64,000 bases of DNA from Sphingopyxis terrae subsp. terrae NBRC 15098 (GCF_001598815.1 NZ_BCZQ01000016.1:62001-126000), one strand, 5' to 3'; positions 10,648 to 21,856 are shown, counted from the first letter of the stretch. Notes: generated from the sequence alone by a model not told the origin. Numbers and translations: made by a program.

Positions 10648-11427
10648 CTAAATCCACCCCGCGGCGCGCAGCGCGGGCATCATGTCGCGCGCAACGGGGG
10701 CTTCATGGCCGCTTGTCAGCGTGACGATCGCGGTGCGGCCGTCGCGGCGGACGGCAGCGACGGCGGCGCGTGCGACCCACCAGCTGCGATGGATGCGCAG
10801 GCCGTCGGCATCGCCCAGCCGCGCGATCGCATCGCGCATCCGCACAAGGATGAGCTCTTCCGATCGCGTACCGATCACCCGGACATAATGATCCTCGCCC
10901 TTCAGCGCGAGGATGGCGCCGAAACCGGGCGGCAGCGGCAGCGCGGCATCGGGTTCCGGTGCGGGGGCGGGGGGCGGCGGCGTTTTGGTCGCCGTTGTAG
11001 GCTGGGTTTCGGCGGCGGGCGGCGGACCATCGTCGGCTTGCGCGCGGAAGCTCAGCCCCATCACGCCCACGACCACTGCCGACACGATGCTGATATAGAG
11101 ATACATCGTCCAGAAGCCCGGCCAGCGCAGCGCCTCGCCGAAGCTCATCTGCATCGCCATCATCGTAACGACGAGCGTCACCGGCACGCTGGCGACGATC
11201 AGCGCGATCAGCCGCCCGCCAAGGGGCGGGAGACCGGTCGCGTCGCATAGCCAGCCTGCGACAACCCCGGTTGGACGATAGAAGATATAGCCCGCGAGCA
11301 GCCACATCACCCAGTTGAGCATCCGGATGGCCGGCGGATTGTTGAAGGTGCCGAACGGCCCGAGTAGCCCGATCAACAGGCCGAGCGCGATCATCGCGAG
11401 CAGTTCGATCGTCAGCCGTTTCGCCAT
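10648..11427 (-). CDS. membrane-bound LytTR-domain DNA-binding regulator
   Basis: A 259-aa protein with four predicted membrane segments in the first 130 residues (for example [15 protein letters not shown] and the stretch ending [10 protein letters not shown]), a proline/alanine-rich linker (about 135-165), and a C-terminal LytTR DNA-binding domain ([20 protein letters not shown], then [17 protein letters not shown]). Such fusions are common in Sphingomonadales and are thought to sense a membrane signal and bind DNA directly. The target is unknown. It is divergent from the DUF2306-like gene at 11,604. Confidence 0.85.
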   Translation of the reverse strand: MAKRLTIELLAMIALGLLIGLLGPFGTFNNPPAIRMLNWVMWLLAGYIFYRPTGVVAGWLCDATGLPPLGGRLIALIVASVPVTLVVTMMAMQMSFGEALRWPGFWTMYLYISIVSAVVVGVMGLSFRAQADDGPPPAAETQPTTATKTPPPPAPAPEPDAALPLPPGFGAILALKGEDHYVRVIGTRSEELILVRMRDAIARLGDADGLRIHRSWWVARAAVAAVRRDGRTAIVTLTSGHEAPVARDMMPALRAAGWI

Positions 11428-11603
11428 ATCGCCCCGTTTGTGCGTGCCATTTCACGAAGCGTCAACGGGCAAAGCGGCGGATTTGCGAACTATTCCGCCG
11501 CCTTGGCGAAGGCGCGCTTGTCCGTGAACGGCGCGCGGCCAGGAAGAGGGCAACCGCCGGTGACAGCGCCGGAACAGATCGGTCTTCGAAAGGAAAAGCC
11601 GCC

Positions 11604-12116
11604 ATGACCAGCATAGCCGCCCCCGCCGCCACAGCGCGTCGTCCAGCCAAATTGTCGCGCCGCATCGGGCTGACCGCGCTCCTCGTTCTCGGCGGCATCG
11701 TTGCTGCGCTGCTGGCGCGTTCGTTCATGGGGCCGTCTACCTATCGCACGCCGATGTGGGCGATCTGGCTTCATCTTGCGACCGTCGTTCCCGCCGTGCC
11801 GCTCGGCGCCTGGCTGCTCTGGCGCCGCCGCAAGGGCGACCTGGCGCACAAGATCGGTGGGCGCGCCTGGGCCGCGATGATGGTCGTGACGGCGATCGAC
11901 AGCTTCTGGATCCGGACCGTTACCGGGACGATCAGCCCGATTCACATCTTTTCGCTGATCGTGCTCGTCCAGCTGCCGCGGGCGATCTGGTTCGCGCGGA
12001 TGGGCGACATCGACCGCCACCTCAAGCTGATGCGCGGCATCTATATCGGCCTGATTGCGGCCGGCTTCTTTGCGATGGCGCCCGGCCGGACGCTGTGGAC
12101 GCTGGCTTTCGGTTGA
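11604..12116 (+). CDS. DUF2306-like four-helix membrane protein
   Basis: A 170-aa membrane protein with four hydrophobic helices (near residues 22-40, 52-70, 88-108, 143-165) and histidines at helix ends (IWLHLATVVPAVPLG, SPIHIFSLIVL, RHLKLMRGIYIG). This pattern is typical of DUF2306/YozB-like proteins, possibly heme-binding, with no assigned function. It ends 31 bp before nadE and may be co-transcribed with it. Confidence 0.75.
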   Translation: MTSIAAPAATARRPAKLSRRIGLTALLVLGGIVAALLARSFMGPSTYRTPMWAIWLHLATVVPAVPLGAWLLWRRRKGDLAHKIGGRAWAAMMVVTAIDSFWIRTVTGTISPIHIFSLIVLVQLPRAIWFARMGDIDRHLKLMRGIYIGLIAAGFFAMAPGRTLWTLAFG

Positions 12117-12147
12117 ATTTGGGGCGCGGTGGTCTATTGGCGGGAGC

Positions 12148-13821
12148 ATGACCGACGCCCCTGCCGCCACGCTGTCCATCGTCCTGTCGCAGATGACGCA
12201 GAGCGTCGGCGACCTTGCCGCCAATGTCGATGCGATGCGCGCCGTCCGCGCGCGGCACCAGGACGCCGACCTGATCCTCTATCCCGAGTTGCAATTGATC
12301 GGTTATCCGCCCGAAGATCTGGTGCTCAAGCCCGCGCTCGCCGACCGCGCCGCGCGCCTGCTGACCGAGCTGGCGGCGGACACTGCCGATGGCGGTCCGG
12401 CGATGCTGGTCGGTTCGGTCGAGCGCGACGGCGACGGCCGCCTCTACAATATCGTCGCGCTGCTCGACGGCGGGCGGATCGTCGCGACGCGGCGCAAGCA
12501 CGAACTGCCCAATTATGGCACCTTCGACGAAAAGCGCGTCTTCGCACCCGGCCCGCTGCCCAATGTCGTCGAATGGCGCGGGGTGCGGCTGGGACTGCCG
12601 ATCTGCGAGGATGGCTGGTTTCCCACGGTCTGCGCGCATCTGGCGGCGCAGGGCGCGGAGCTGCTGATATCGGTCAACGGCAGTCCATATGAAATCGACA
12701 AGGACGACCGCCGCCTGACACAAGTGTTCGCGGCGCGTGTCGCCGAAACGAGGCTGCCGCTGATTTTCCTCAATCGCATCGGCGGGCAGGACGAGCTGGT
12801 GTTCGACGGCTGCTCCTTTGTGCTGAACGGCGACGGGCGCGCGGCGCATCGCCTGACCGACTGGGAAGCCGAAGAGCGCGTAACCCGCTGGACGAAAGAG
12901 GCCGACGGCTGGATCTGCTCGCCCGGCGCGATCGCCGAATGGGACGCGCATCCCGCCGACATATATGACGCGATGGTGCTGTCGCTGCGCGACTATGTAG
13001 AGCGCAATCGCTTTCCCGGCGTCGTGCTGGGCCTGTCCGGCGGCATAGATTCGGCGATCTGCGCCGCGATCGCCGCCGACGCGCTCGGCCCCGACAAGGT
13101 GTGGTGCGTGATGCTGCCGAGCCGCTTTACCAGTCGGGACAGCCTCGACGATGCGGCGGGCTGCGCGGGCATGATCGGGTGCCGGCTCGACACGATTTCG
13201 ATCGTCCCGGCGGTCGAGGCTTTCGATACGATGCTGTCGGACAGCTTCGCCGACGCGGCGGTCGATACGACTGAGGAGAATGTCCAGTCGCGCATCCGGG
13301 GCGTCACGCTGATGGCGCTCAGCAACAAGTTCGGCCCGATGCTGATGACGACGGGAAACAAGAGCGAGATGAGCGTCGGCTATGCGACTATCTATGGCGA
13401 TATGGCGGGCGGCTATAACCCGCTGAAGGATGCCTACAAGACCACGGTGTTCGCGGTATCGCGCTGGCGCAACGCGAATGTCCCGCGCCTGTCGCGCAAT
13501 CCGGTGACGCCGGTGATGCCCGACCGCATCATCACCAAGCCGCCCAGCGCCGAACTCCGCCCCGACCAGAAGGACGAGGACAGCCTGCCGCCCTATGAGG
13601 ATCTTGACCGCATGCTCCACATGCTGGTCGAAGAAGAGGCGAGCGTCGACGATGTGGTCGCGCGCTACGGCTTCGACCGCGACGTGGTGGCGCGCATCGA
13701 AAGGCTGCTGGCGATCGCCGAATATAAGCGGCGCCAGGCGCCGCCGGGGGTCAAGCTGTCGACGCGCAACTTTGGCCGCGACCGCCGCTATCCGATCACG
13801 CACGGCTTTCGCACCGCCTGA
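12148..13821 (+). CDS. nadE: glutamine-dependent NAD+ synthetase
   Basis: A 557-aa two-domain enzyme. The N-terminal nitrilase-fold glutaminase (about 1-250) has the Glu-Lys-Cys triad in YPELQLIGYPPEDL, RRKHELPNYGTFDE and LPICEDGWFP. The C-terminal synthetase (about 270-557) has the PP-loop GLSGGIDSAICAAIA and TGNKSEMSVGYATIYGDMAG. It amidates deamido-NAD using glutamine and ATP. The ATG at 12148 gives MTDAPAATLSIVLSQ, the expected beginning of the glutaminase beta-strand; a longer frame upstream overlaps the previous gene and is rejected. Confidence 0.97.
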   Translation: MTDAPAATLSIVLSQMTQSVGDLAANVDAMRAVRARHQDADLILYPELQLIGYPPEDLVLKPALADRAARLLTELAADTADGGPAMLVGSVERDGDGRLYNIVALLDGGRIVATRRKHELPNYGTFDEKRVFAPGPLPNVVEWRGVRLGLPICEDGWFPTVCAHLAAQGAELLISVNGSPYEIDKDDRRLTQVFAARVAETRLPLIFLNRIGGQDELVFDGCSFVLNGDGRAAHRLTDWEAEERVTRWTKEADGWICSPGAIAEWDAHPADIYDAMVLSLRDYVERNRFPGVVLGLSGGIDSAICAAIAADALGPDKVWCVMLPSRFTSRDSLDDAAGCAGMIGCRLDTISIVPAVEAFDTMLSDSFADAAVDTTEENVQSRIRGVTLMALSNKFGPMLMTTGNKSEMSVGYATIYGDMAGGYNPLKDAYKTTVFAVSRWRNANVPRLSRNPVTPVMPDRIITKPPSAELRPDQKDEDSLPPYEDLDRMLHMLVEEEASVDDVVARYGFDRDVVARIERLLAIAEYKRRQAPPGVKLSTRNFGRDRRYPITHGFRTA

Positions 13822-13856
13822 CTCGCATCCCGCGCGAAACCGGTTATAGGCGCGCC

Positions 13857-15167
13857 ATGACCGTCATCACCCGCTTCGCTCCCTCGCCGACCGGCAGCCT
13901 GCACGTCGGCAATGTCCGCACCGCGCTCCATAACTGGATGTGGGCGCGCAAGCATGGCGGGCGCTTCCTGCTCCGCATCGACGATACCGATCTCGAACGC
14001 TCGAAGGAGGAATATGTCGAGGGCATCCGCACCGATCTCGCATGGCTGGGTCTCGATATCGACGGCGAGGAGCGCCAGTCGGCGCGCTTCGCGCTCTATG
14101 AGGCCGAGTTTGAAAAGCTGAAGGCGGCGGGCCGCGTCTACGCCTGTTACGAGACGCCCGAGGAGCTGGAAATCCGGCGCAAGATTCTGCTCTCGCGCGG
14201 GCTGCCGCCGGTCTATGAGCGTAAGTCCGCCGACGCGCCGGTGCCCGAAGGCGTGGCGCCGCACTGGCGCTTCCGGCTCGATCAGGGCGCGCCGATCGAA
14301 TGGACGGACCTGATTCGCGGACCGCAGCATTTCGACCCCAAGACCATGTCCGACCCGGTCGTGCGCCGCGCCGACGGCAGCTGGCTCTATCTGCTGCCGA
14401 GCGTGATCGACGATATTGCCATGGGCATCACGCATGTCGTGCGCGGCGAGGATCATGTGTCGAACACCGCGGCGCAGATCCAGATGTTTCAGGCGCTCGG
14501 CGCGACGCCGCCCGCATTCGCGCACGAGGCGCTGCTCGTCGGCACCGAAGGCAAGTTGTCGAAGCGCCTCGGCTCGCTCGGCATGGCAGCGCTGCGCGAG
14601 AATGGTATCGAACCGATCGCGCTCGTCGCGCTGCTGGCGCGCCTCGGGACGAGCGATCCGGTCGAGCCGGTGACGAGCGCGGGACCGCTGATCGAAGCGA
14701 TCGACTTCGCGCGCTTCGGCCGCGCGCCGGCGCGCTTCGACGAGGCCGAGCTGGCGCTGCTCAACCAGAAGATTCTGCACCACACCGATTATCACGCGGT
14801 TGCGCCGCGCCTGCCGCTCGCGATCGGCGCCGCGCGCTGGAACGCGATTCGTCCCAATCTGATGACCGTGGCCGAGGCTGCGGAATGGGTTCCGGTGTTC
14901 GACGGGCCGTTCGTGCCGCCCGTGCCCGACGCCGCCGATCGCCCGGTACTTGCCGCCGCTGCGGCCGCGGCACCCGCGGTCGATTGGGATGCCGACCCCT
15001 GGCACGCGCTGACCGCCGCGGTGAAGGCCGCGACCGGCGCGAAGGGGCGTGCGCTGTTCCTGCCGCTGCGCCGCGCGCTCACCGGCCGCGACCATGGGCC
15101 CGATATGGCCGAACTGCTGCCGCTGATCGCCAAGGATCAGGCGATAGCGCGTCTCTCCATTTCCTGA
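13857..15167 (+). CDS. gltX: glutamate--tRNA ligase
   Basis: A 436-aa class I synthetase with the HIGH-box variant RFAPSPTGSLHVGNVRTAL, the RIDDTDLERS zinc-less loop typical of many proteobacterial GltX proteins, and the KMSKS-box KLSKRLGSLG near residue 240. It charges tRNA-Glu (and in some bacteria tRNA-Gln). It lies 35 bp after nadE. Alphaproteobacteria often carry two gltX paralogs; which one this is cannot be decided here. Confidence 0.96.
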   Translation: MTVITRFAPSPTGSLHVGNVRTALHNWMWARKHGGRFLLRIDDTDLERSKEEYVEGIRTDLAWLGLDIDGEERQSARFALYEAEFEKLKAAGRVYACYETPEELEIRRKILLSRGLPPVYERKSADAPVPEGVAPHWRFRLDQGAPIEWTDLIRGPQHFDPKTMSDPVVRRADGSWLYLLPSVIDDIAMGITHVVRGEDHVSNTAAQIQMFQALGATPPAFAHEALLVGTEGKLSKRLGSLGMAALRENGIEPIALVALLARLGTSDPVEPVTSAGPLIEAIDFARFGRAPARFDEAELALLNQKILHHTDYHAVAPRLPLAIGAARWNAIRPNLMTVAEAAEWVPVFDGPFVPPVPDAADRPVLAAAAAAAPAVDWDADPWHALTAAVKAATGAKGRALFLPLRRALTGRDHGPDMAELLPLIAKDQAIARLSIS

Positions 15168-15200
15168 ACGCGCGGCGTCGGCGCATTCCTATCTTGCCGC

Positions 15201-15230
15201 TTGACAATATTTGTGACGTTATAATATCAC
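15201..15230 (+). promoter_or_regulatory. putative promoter with Zur-box-like operator before the TonB gene
   Basis: TTGACA at 15201-15206 is followed by the AT-rich GTTATAATATCAC (15218-15230), which differs in one position from GTTATAATATAAC, the core I recall for proteobacterial zinc-uptake-repressor (Zur) operators. It also offers a -10-like TAATAT, though the 15-bp spacing is short. It is 67 bp upstream of the TonB ATG. Binding by Zur is an inference. Confidence 0.45.
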
Positions 15231-15297
15231 ACAAACTGATCCGGCAGACAGCTCGGTCAGAAACGGGCGGAGCCGGTCACAGGCAAGGAGAGAGGCC

Positions 15298-16026
15298 ATG
15301 ACCCTGATTCCCCTGATCTCGGCGATCGTATCGGCGCCCGAGGCGACCACCGCAGTTGCCGGCGCCGCGCCGCCGCGCCGCAATAGCTACGATCCCGGCG
15401 CGGGCCATCGGCCCGTAGCGTTCGCCTTCGCGGTCGGCCTGCCGGTGGCGTTCGTCGTTGCGGTCGCATTGTCGCCGATCATCATCGAAAAGGCGCCTGT
15501 ACTCGCGCCGCTGACCGGCACGCTGATTGAAATCGAAAAGCCCAAACCGCCCGAGACGAAGCCAGAGGTCAAGCCGAGCCCAAGGAGCAACACGCCGACC
15601 GAGGCGGTGCGGCCGCTGGTCGATACATTTCCCCCGGCCGACCGCGGGGTCGAGGTGAAGCCAGTGGTGCCCGACCCGCTTCCCTATGATCCCGGCCCGA
15701 CGACGGTCCGGCCCGCCGATCCGCCCAAGCCGCCGCCGCTCGTCCTGGCGGAACTCGACCAGCGCTTTGCCGGCAGCTTTCAGCCCGATTATCCGGCAAG
15801 CGAACAGCGGCGCGAGATCGAAGGCAGCGCGAAGGTGCGCGTGCTGATCGGCACCGACGGCCGGGTCAAGGCGGTCGAGCTGGTCAGCACCGACAGCCCG
15901 GGCTTTTTCGCCGAAACGAAACGCCGCGCGCTCGCCAAATGGCGCTTCAAGCCCGCGACGCGCGGCGGGGTGGCCGAGGAAAGCTGGAAGGTGATGGTCG
16001 TGCATTTCCAGATCCGCAACGGCTGA
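15298..16026 (+). CDS. tonB: TonB-family energy-transducing protein
   Basis: A 242-aa protein: cytoplasmic N-terminus, one membrane anchor (about 40-62, [19 protein letters not shown]), a proline-rich periplasmic spacer (about 78-150, [16 protein letters not shown]), and a C-terminal TonB domain (about 155-242) with [20 protein letters not shown] and [14 protein letters not shown]. TonB couples the proton motive force to outer-membrane receptors. No exbB/exbD is adjacent, so this is probably one of several paralogs. The upstream Zur-like box suggests induction in zinc shortage. Confidence 0.9.
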   Translation: MTLIPLISAIVSAPEATTAVAGAAPPRRNSYDPGAGHRPVAFAFAVGLPVAFVVAVALSPIIIEKAPVLAPLTGTLIEIEKPKPPETKPEVKPSPRSNTPTEAVRPLVDTFPPADRGVEVKPVVPDPLPYDPGPTTVRPADPPKPPPLVLAELDQRFAGSFQPDYPASEQRREIEGSAKVRVLIGTDGRVKAVELVSTDSPGFFAETKRRALAKWRFKPATRGGVAEESWKVMVVHFQIRNG

Positions 16027-16255
16027 CCCCATCGCAAGACCCCTCCCGGGGGGCGGCGCACCCCATCGGCCCGCCCCCTTTTCGACCACAGATTGCTTGA
16101 CATTGACCGCGAATCCGGCCAATGGCGCCCGGATAAATGAGGGCGGCGCCCGCGCGCGGCCCTCTTTGTTTTTCATAGCAACCGTCGGGGCCCCCAGTCC
16201 CGCCACATGTGCCGGACGATCCGGCGGATGTGCCAATAGTTCGAGGATCAGGGCC

Positions 16256-16423
16256 ATGGCCAAGCCGACGACCGTCAAGATCAAGCTGGTGAGCACCGCC
16301 GACACGGGCTTTTTCTACGTCACCAAGAAGAACCCGCGCACGATGACCGAAAAGATGTCGGTGCGCAAATATGACCCGCGTGCGCGCAAGCACGTCGAGT
16401 TCAAGGAAGCCAAGATCAAGTAA
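16256..16423 (+). CDS. rpmG: 50S ribosomal protein L33
   Basis: A 55-aa protein with the L33 sequence [18 protein letters not shown] and the C-terminal [18 protein letters not shown]. It lacks the four zinc cysteines, so it is the C-minus (zinc-independent) form. A GAGGATC-like ribosome site precedes the ATG, and an intrinsic terminator follows 67 bp after the stop. Confidence 0.98.
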   Translation: MAKPTTVKIKLVSTADTGFFYVTKKNPRTMTEKMSVRKYDPRARKHVEFKEAKIK

Positions 16424-16490
16424 GCGCGTTACCCGCGTCCCGATGGCGCGGGCCGGCAACGGCTTGTCCCGGCACGGCCGGGATTGCGAA

Positions 16491-16514
16491 GGGCGGCGCT
16501 GAGCCGCCCTTTTT
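16491..16514 (+). terminator. intrinsic terminator of rpmG
   Basis: The stem GGGCGGC / GCCGCCC has a 5-nt loop (GCTGA) followed by TTTTT. It ends 60 bp before the mreB stop on the other strand. Confidence 0.85.
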
Positions 16515-16573
16515 GCGTGCGCGAGCAGCGCGCGGTAAAGCGCCCGCACCGCAGGACGGCGCGGCGAGGGAAA

Positions 16574-17722
<1,149 letters not shown>

Positions 17723-17795
17723 TCAATGCCCGTGCGAGCCAAAGCGAGGGTTTCGCGCGCCTGATCGATAAGCCGGGCCGGAACTGTGCCGGTTT

Positions 17796-19127
17796 CTAGC
17801 GCCGGAACGGGTCGCCGCGCAGCGAACGGCCGGCGGTTTCGGGCATGTAATGAAGCGCGACGAGCCCGACGAGACACGCCGCCATCATGTAATAGGCAGG
17901 CATCAGCGGGTCGCCGGTCGCGGAGATCAGCGCGCTGCCGACCATCGGTGCGGTGCCGCCGAAGATCGACGTCGAGATATTATAGGCGATCGCAAAGCCG
18001 GCAAAACGCACCGCGGTCGGAAAGAGCGCGGGGAAGGTCGCAGAGATCGTCGCGAGCTGCGGCACGTAGAGCAGGCCGAGCAGCAGGAAGCCCGCGATGG
18101 CTCCCGCGAAGCCCGTGCCGATCAGCATATAGAGCGGCACGACCGCGACGAGCAGCGCGATGAGCGAAAAGCGCCACATCGGTCGCCGTCCGATCCGGTC
18201 CGACAGCGCCCCGGCAAAGGGCAGGAAAACCATCATGAACAGCATTCCGATGATCGGGACGAGCAGCGCCTGATCGGGCGCCAAGCCGATCCGCCGTTCC
18301 AGATAGGTCGGCATATAGCTGAGCAGTGTATAATTGACGACGTTGAGCGCGATGACGAGCCCACCGACGACGAGCAGCGGCCGCCAGTGATTCCGGCCCA
18401 GCGCGGCGAGCCCGGGCGAGGGCCGATCCTCGGCCGCCTGCTGCGCCTCCAGAAAGACGGGCGTATCCTCCATCTTCGAGCGGACATACATGCCGATCAG
18501 CCCGATCGGACCGGCGACAAGGAAGGGGATGCGCCACCCCCATTCGTGCATCGCCGCATCGCCAAGGTGCAGCGAATAGCCAAGCATCAGCGCGGCGCCG
18601 AAGGAAAAGCCCGCGAGCGTTCCGAATTCGAGGAAGCTGCCATAGAAGCCGCGCCGGGCGTCGGGGGCATATTCGGCCATGAAAGTCGCCGCGCCGCCAT
18701 ATTCGCCGCCGGTCGAAAAACCCTGGACCATCCGCAGCAGGACGAGGATCGCTGGCGCCCAGAAGCCGATACTGTCATAGGATGGGATCAGGCCGACGGC
18801 GAAGGTCGCGCCCGCCATCATCAGGATCGTCATTGCGAGCACCGACTTGCGGCCGATGCGGTCGCCGAGCGGCCCCCAGAACAGCCCGCCGAGGGGGCGG
18901 ACAAGGAAGGAAATGGCGAAGGTCGCGAGCGCGAACAGCACCGCCTCGCTCGCCTCGCCGGGGAAAAGCGCGGCCGAGATATAGGTGACGCCATAGGCGT
19001 AGATGCCATAGTCGAACCATTCGACCGCATTGCCGAGCGCCGACGCCCCGATCGCGCGGCGCAGCGTCGATTGGGTGGGGAGCGGCGCGGGCTGTCCGGC
19101 GGCGGGGAGCGGGGACGAACGGTCCAT
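17796..19127 (-). CDS. MFS transporter, metabolite:H+ symporter (ProP-like) family
   Basis: A 443-aa 12-helix transporter. The loop 2-3 motif GPLGDRIGRKSVLAM, the early AVEWFDYGIYAYGVTYIS and FSTGGEYGGAATFMAEYAP are hallmarks of the MHS subfamily that includes the osmoprotectant symporter ProP. It lies 6 bp after another MFS gene downstream of the ectoine genes in the same direction, which favours a role in uptake of compatible solutes; that is an inference from context. It lacks the long C-terminal coiled coil of E. coli ProP. Confidence 0.88.
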   Translation of the reverse strand: MDRSSPLPAAGQPAPLPTQSTLRRAIGASALGNAVEWFDYGIYAYGVTYISAALFPGEASEAVLFALATFAISFLVRPLGGLFWGPLGDRIGRKSVLAMTILMMAGATFAVGLIPSYDSIGFWAPAILVLLRMVQGFSTGGEYGGAATFMAEYAPDARRGFYGSFLEFGTLAGFSFGAALMLGYSLHLGDAAMHEWGWRIPFLVAGPIGLIGMYVRSKMEDTPVFLEAQQAAEDRPSPGLAALGRNHWRPLLVVGGLVIALNVVNYTLLSYMPTYLERRIGLAPDQALLVPIIGMLFMMVFLPFAGALSDRIGRRPMWRFSLIALLVAVVPLYMLIGTGFAGAIAGFLLLGLLYVPQLATISATFPALFPTAVRFAGFAIAYNISTSIFGGTAPMVGSALISATGDPLMPAYYMMAACLVGLVALHYMPETAGRSLRGDPFRR

Positions 19128-19133
19128 GGGTCT

Positions 19134-20372
19134 TTAATCCTTTACGGTGGCGGCTTCGGGGCCGGAGGGGTCGAGCAGCGCCGCGACCGGGGTCGTGCGG
19201 GGCAACATCTGGAAATCCTGCTGCGCCGGACCAGGCACCGGCGCGGTGGCGGCAAGCCGCCACAGGCTGAACCCCAGCATCGCCGCGGCGCAGGCCGCGA
19301 TGAACAGGAACAGGCCGCCCGGACCCATCCAGTTCATCGCCGCGGCGCCGCCAAGCGGGCCCAGCGCGGCTCCCGCCGAATAGAGAAGCACAAGCTGGCC
19401 GCTAGCGCTTACCCGCTCGGCCGGGAGCAGGCGGTCGTTGGCGTGCGCGACGCACAGCGGATAGAGCGCGAAGCTGAGCCCGCCGAAGGCCGCGCCGAAC
19501 AGCAGCAGCAGGCCGCCCCCGGGCGCGGCGGCGAGCGCCACGCTCACCGCCAGTGCAAGCGCGAAGCAGGTGATGATGACGCGGCGGCGATCATAGCGGT
19601 CGGAGAGGCGTCCCAGCGGCCATTGCAGCGCCACGCCGCCGAGAATCACCGTCATCATGAAGGTGGCGATCGCGCCGAGCCCCAAGCCGATCCCGCGCGC
19701 ATAGATCGCAGCCATGCCGTAGAAGGCGCCAAGGATCAGCCCGGTGATCGCCGCCCCCGCCAGCCCGAGCGGCGAGGCGGCAAACAGTCGCGCGAGGGGA
19801 AGATTGTCGGCTTCGCCCAAGGTCGGTGCGGTGCTGCGCGTGAGGCAGACCGGCAGGATGGCGAGCGAAATGAGGATCGAGGCGATCTGGAAGGGTACGG
19901 CCGGCGTTGCCGCGCCGGTGCTCAGGAAAAGCTGTCCGATGGCCTGTCCCGAATAGAGGGCGACCATATAGGCGGCGAGGATACCGCCGCGCGTCTCGGG
20001 TTCGGCGCGGTCGTTGAGCCAGCTTTCGACGCAGATGAACATGCCTGCGACGCACACGCCGTCGACCAGCCGCAGCAAGGCCCACAGCAGCGGGTGCTGG
20101 ACCAGCGCATAGGTGAGCGTGCTCGCTGAAAGCAGCGCGACGAAGGCGGCAAAGGCGCGGATATGCCCGACGCGGCGGACGATCGCGCCGGCGCGCAAGG
20201 CGCCGAGCGTCAATCCGCCGAAATAGGCGGTGGCGACCAACCCGATCAGGATCGTGTCGCTGCCCGCCCGCTCGAGCCGCAGGCCGATCAGCGTCGACAA
20301 GAAGCCGCTGCCCGCCATCATCACGAAGATGGCGAGCAGCAGGCTGCGAACGGGAGCGAGGGTGGCGAGCAT
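19134..20372 (-). CDS. MFS transporter (YcaD/UMF2-like)
   Basis: A 412-aa 12-helix MFS protein with a short N-terminus, RLVDGVCVAGMFICVESWLNDRA in the fourth-fifth helix region and GRLSDRYDRRRVIITCF as the MFS signature loop. The ESWLN motif is characteristic of the YcaD/YfkF group of unknown substrate. It is 23 bp downstream of the ask gene and 6 bp upstream of the ProP-like gene, so probably part of the ectoine operon. It could export or recover ectoines; nothing in the sequence decides this. Confidence 0.8.
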   Translation of the reverse strand: MLATLAPVRSLLLAIFVMMAGSGFLSTLIGLRLERAGSDTILIGLVATAYFGGLTLGALRAGAIVRRVGHIRAFAAFVALLSASTLTYALVQHPLLWALLRLVDGVCVAGMFICVESWLNDRAEPETRGGILAAYMVALYSGQAIGQLFLSTGAATPAVPFQIASILISLAILPVCLTRSTAPTLGEADNLPLARLFAASPLGLAGAAITGLILGAFYGMAAIYARGIGLGLGAIATFMMTVILGGVALQWPLGRLSDRYDRRRVIITCFALALAVSVALAAAPGGGLLLLFGAAFGGLSFALYPLCVAHANDRLLPAERVSASGQLVLLYSAGAALGPLGGAAAMNWMGPGGLFLFIAACAAAMLGFSLWRLAATAPVPGPAQQDFQMLPRTTPVAALLDPSGPEAATVKD

Positions 20373-20395
20373 CGGAAGGGTGCGGGTGCCGCGCG

Positions 20396-21856
20396 TCAGG
20401 CGGCGCGGCGCCCTTCTGCCCCGCCGGAATCCTCTTCGACCAGCGTGCGGTGCAGCGCGCGGACGGCAGCATCGAAATCGCGGCTTTCGACGATGAACTG
20501 GACATCGACGTTACGGATCTGATGCTGCATCGCGATCATTGCGACACCGGCGTTGTCGAGCGCGCGCAGCGCATCGGGCACCAGCCCCGGCCGCGCGATG
20601 TCGCTGCCGATCACCGACACCATTGCGACCGGATGCGCCGATATCGCGGCGTCGGGATATTGTTTTTGCAGATCGGCGATCACCTTCTTCACCGCGCCGG
20701 CGCTGGCCGACAGATAGTGGGTGATGGTGTTGGCATTCGACGCCTTGCTGACAATCCACAGGCCGTGACGCGTCAGCACGTCGAGGATTGCGGCATCATA
20801 GCCCTTCACCCCGACCATATCCTGTTCGAAGAATTGCAGCGCCTGCATCTGGCGGATGCCGGTGACGATCTCGACCCGCGGCACGTCGGAGACATAGGTG
20901 CCGGTGACGAGCGTGCCGCCATCTTCGCGGTCGAAGGTGTTGCGCACGCGTAGCGGAATGTCGGTCTGCCTGAGGCCGCGTCCGGCGCCCGGATGGATCG
21001 CCTCCATGCCCAGATTGGCGAGCTGGTCGGCGACATCGTAATTGGTGCGACCGATCTTGCGCGCTTTATCCTCGCCGACCAGCTTGGGATCGGCGCTCGA
21101 CAGGTGAAATTCCTTGTGGATGATCGCCTCGCGCGCGCCGGTCAGCACCGCGATGCGCGAGAAGGTCATCTCGGTATAGCCGCGCGCAAAGCGTTTCACC
21201 ATGCCGCCCTGGCAGCCGGCATAGCCGGTGACGATCGGCAGCGTCGTCGCCAGATCGATGTTGGCAAAGGCCTCGGTGATCCGCTCGTCGAGCGTACGCA
21301 GATCCTCCTGATCCCAGGGGGTCAGATCGATGAAGCGCGCGTTGACGTCGCGATCCCGCAGCAGCAGCGCGGTGCTGTGGGCGCTGTGCGCTTCGCCCAG
21401 CCCGGCGAGCAATTCGCGGGCGGTGACGAGCTGTTCCTTGACGCAGAAGCGGCCGTGGCTGCGCAGCCGCGCCAGATCGTCGAGGCAGGCCGCGACCGCA
21501 TCGAGTCGCATGTCGACGAAGGCATCGGCCTCGTCGCGGCTCTCGCGGCGCGCGAACATCGCTTCGTTGCGCGCGTGCATCGCACCGCGCACCGCCTCCA
21601 TCGCGCGGCGCCAGCCATCGCTGTCCTCGTCGTCGGCGACGAAGCGCCCGAACACGCCGGGTTCGCCGGTTTTCTTGTCTTCGAGCAGCAGATTGGTGAT
21701 CCCGGCATAGGCCGACACCACGAAAATGCGATTGTAGAGATCGGCGCCCCAGCGGCCAGCGATCAGCACATTGTCGAACAATGTCGCGGTCGCCGCCATC
21801 GACGTGCCGCCGATCTTTTCGACGCTGTGTCCACCCTTTTTGACGTCCTGTGTCAT
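20396..21856 (-). CDS. ask: aspartate kinase of the ectoine cluster (Ask_Ect)
   Basis: A 486-aa aspartokinase. The catalytic domain starts with KIGGTSM (variant of KFGGTS) and contains EMTFSRIAVLTGAREAIIHKEFH; two ACT domains lie near 345-470. It phosphorylates aspartate, first step toward aspartate semialdehyde, the ectoine precursor. Position directly after ectD with a 4-bp overlap, and the length and divergence from general LysC, identify the specialised Ask_Ect type, which in studied examples is less feedback-inhibited. That last point is family knowledge. Confidence 0.92.
   Translation of the reverse strand: MTQDVKKGGHSVEKIGGTSMAATATLFDNVLIAGRWGADLYNRIFVVSAYAGITNLLLEDKKTGEPGVFGRFVADDEDSDGWRRAMEAVRGAMHARNEAMFARRESRDEADAFVDMRLDAVAACLDDLARLRSHGRFCVKEQLVTARELLAGLGEAHSAHSTALLLRDRDVNARFIDLTPWDQEDLRTLDERITEAFANIDLATTLPIVTGYAGCQGGMVKRFARGYTEMTFSRIAVLTGAREAIIHKEFHLSSADPKLVGEDKARKIGRTNYDVADQLANLGMEAIHPGAGRGLRQTDIPLRVRNTFDREDGGTLVTGTYVSDVPRVEIVTGIRQMQALQFFEQDMVGVKGYDAAILDVLTRHGLWIVSKASNANTITHYLSASAGAVKKVIADLQKQYPDAAISAHPVAMVSVIGSDIARPGLVPDALRALDNAGVAMIAMQHQIRNVDVQFIVESRDFDAAVRALHRTLVEEDSGGAEGRRAA

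Noticed and set aside
17850..20129. 759-aa plus-strand frame opposite two MFS genes
   Set aside because: Antisense shadow of high GC3 genes; composition is Arg/Asp/Gln-rich and without motifs.
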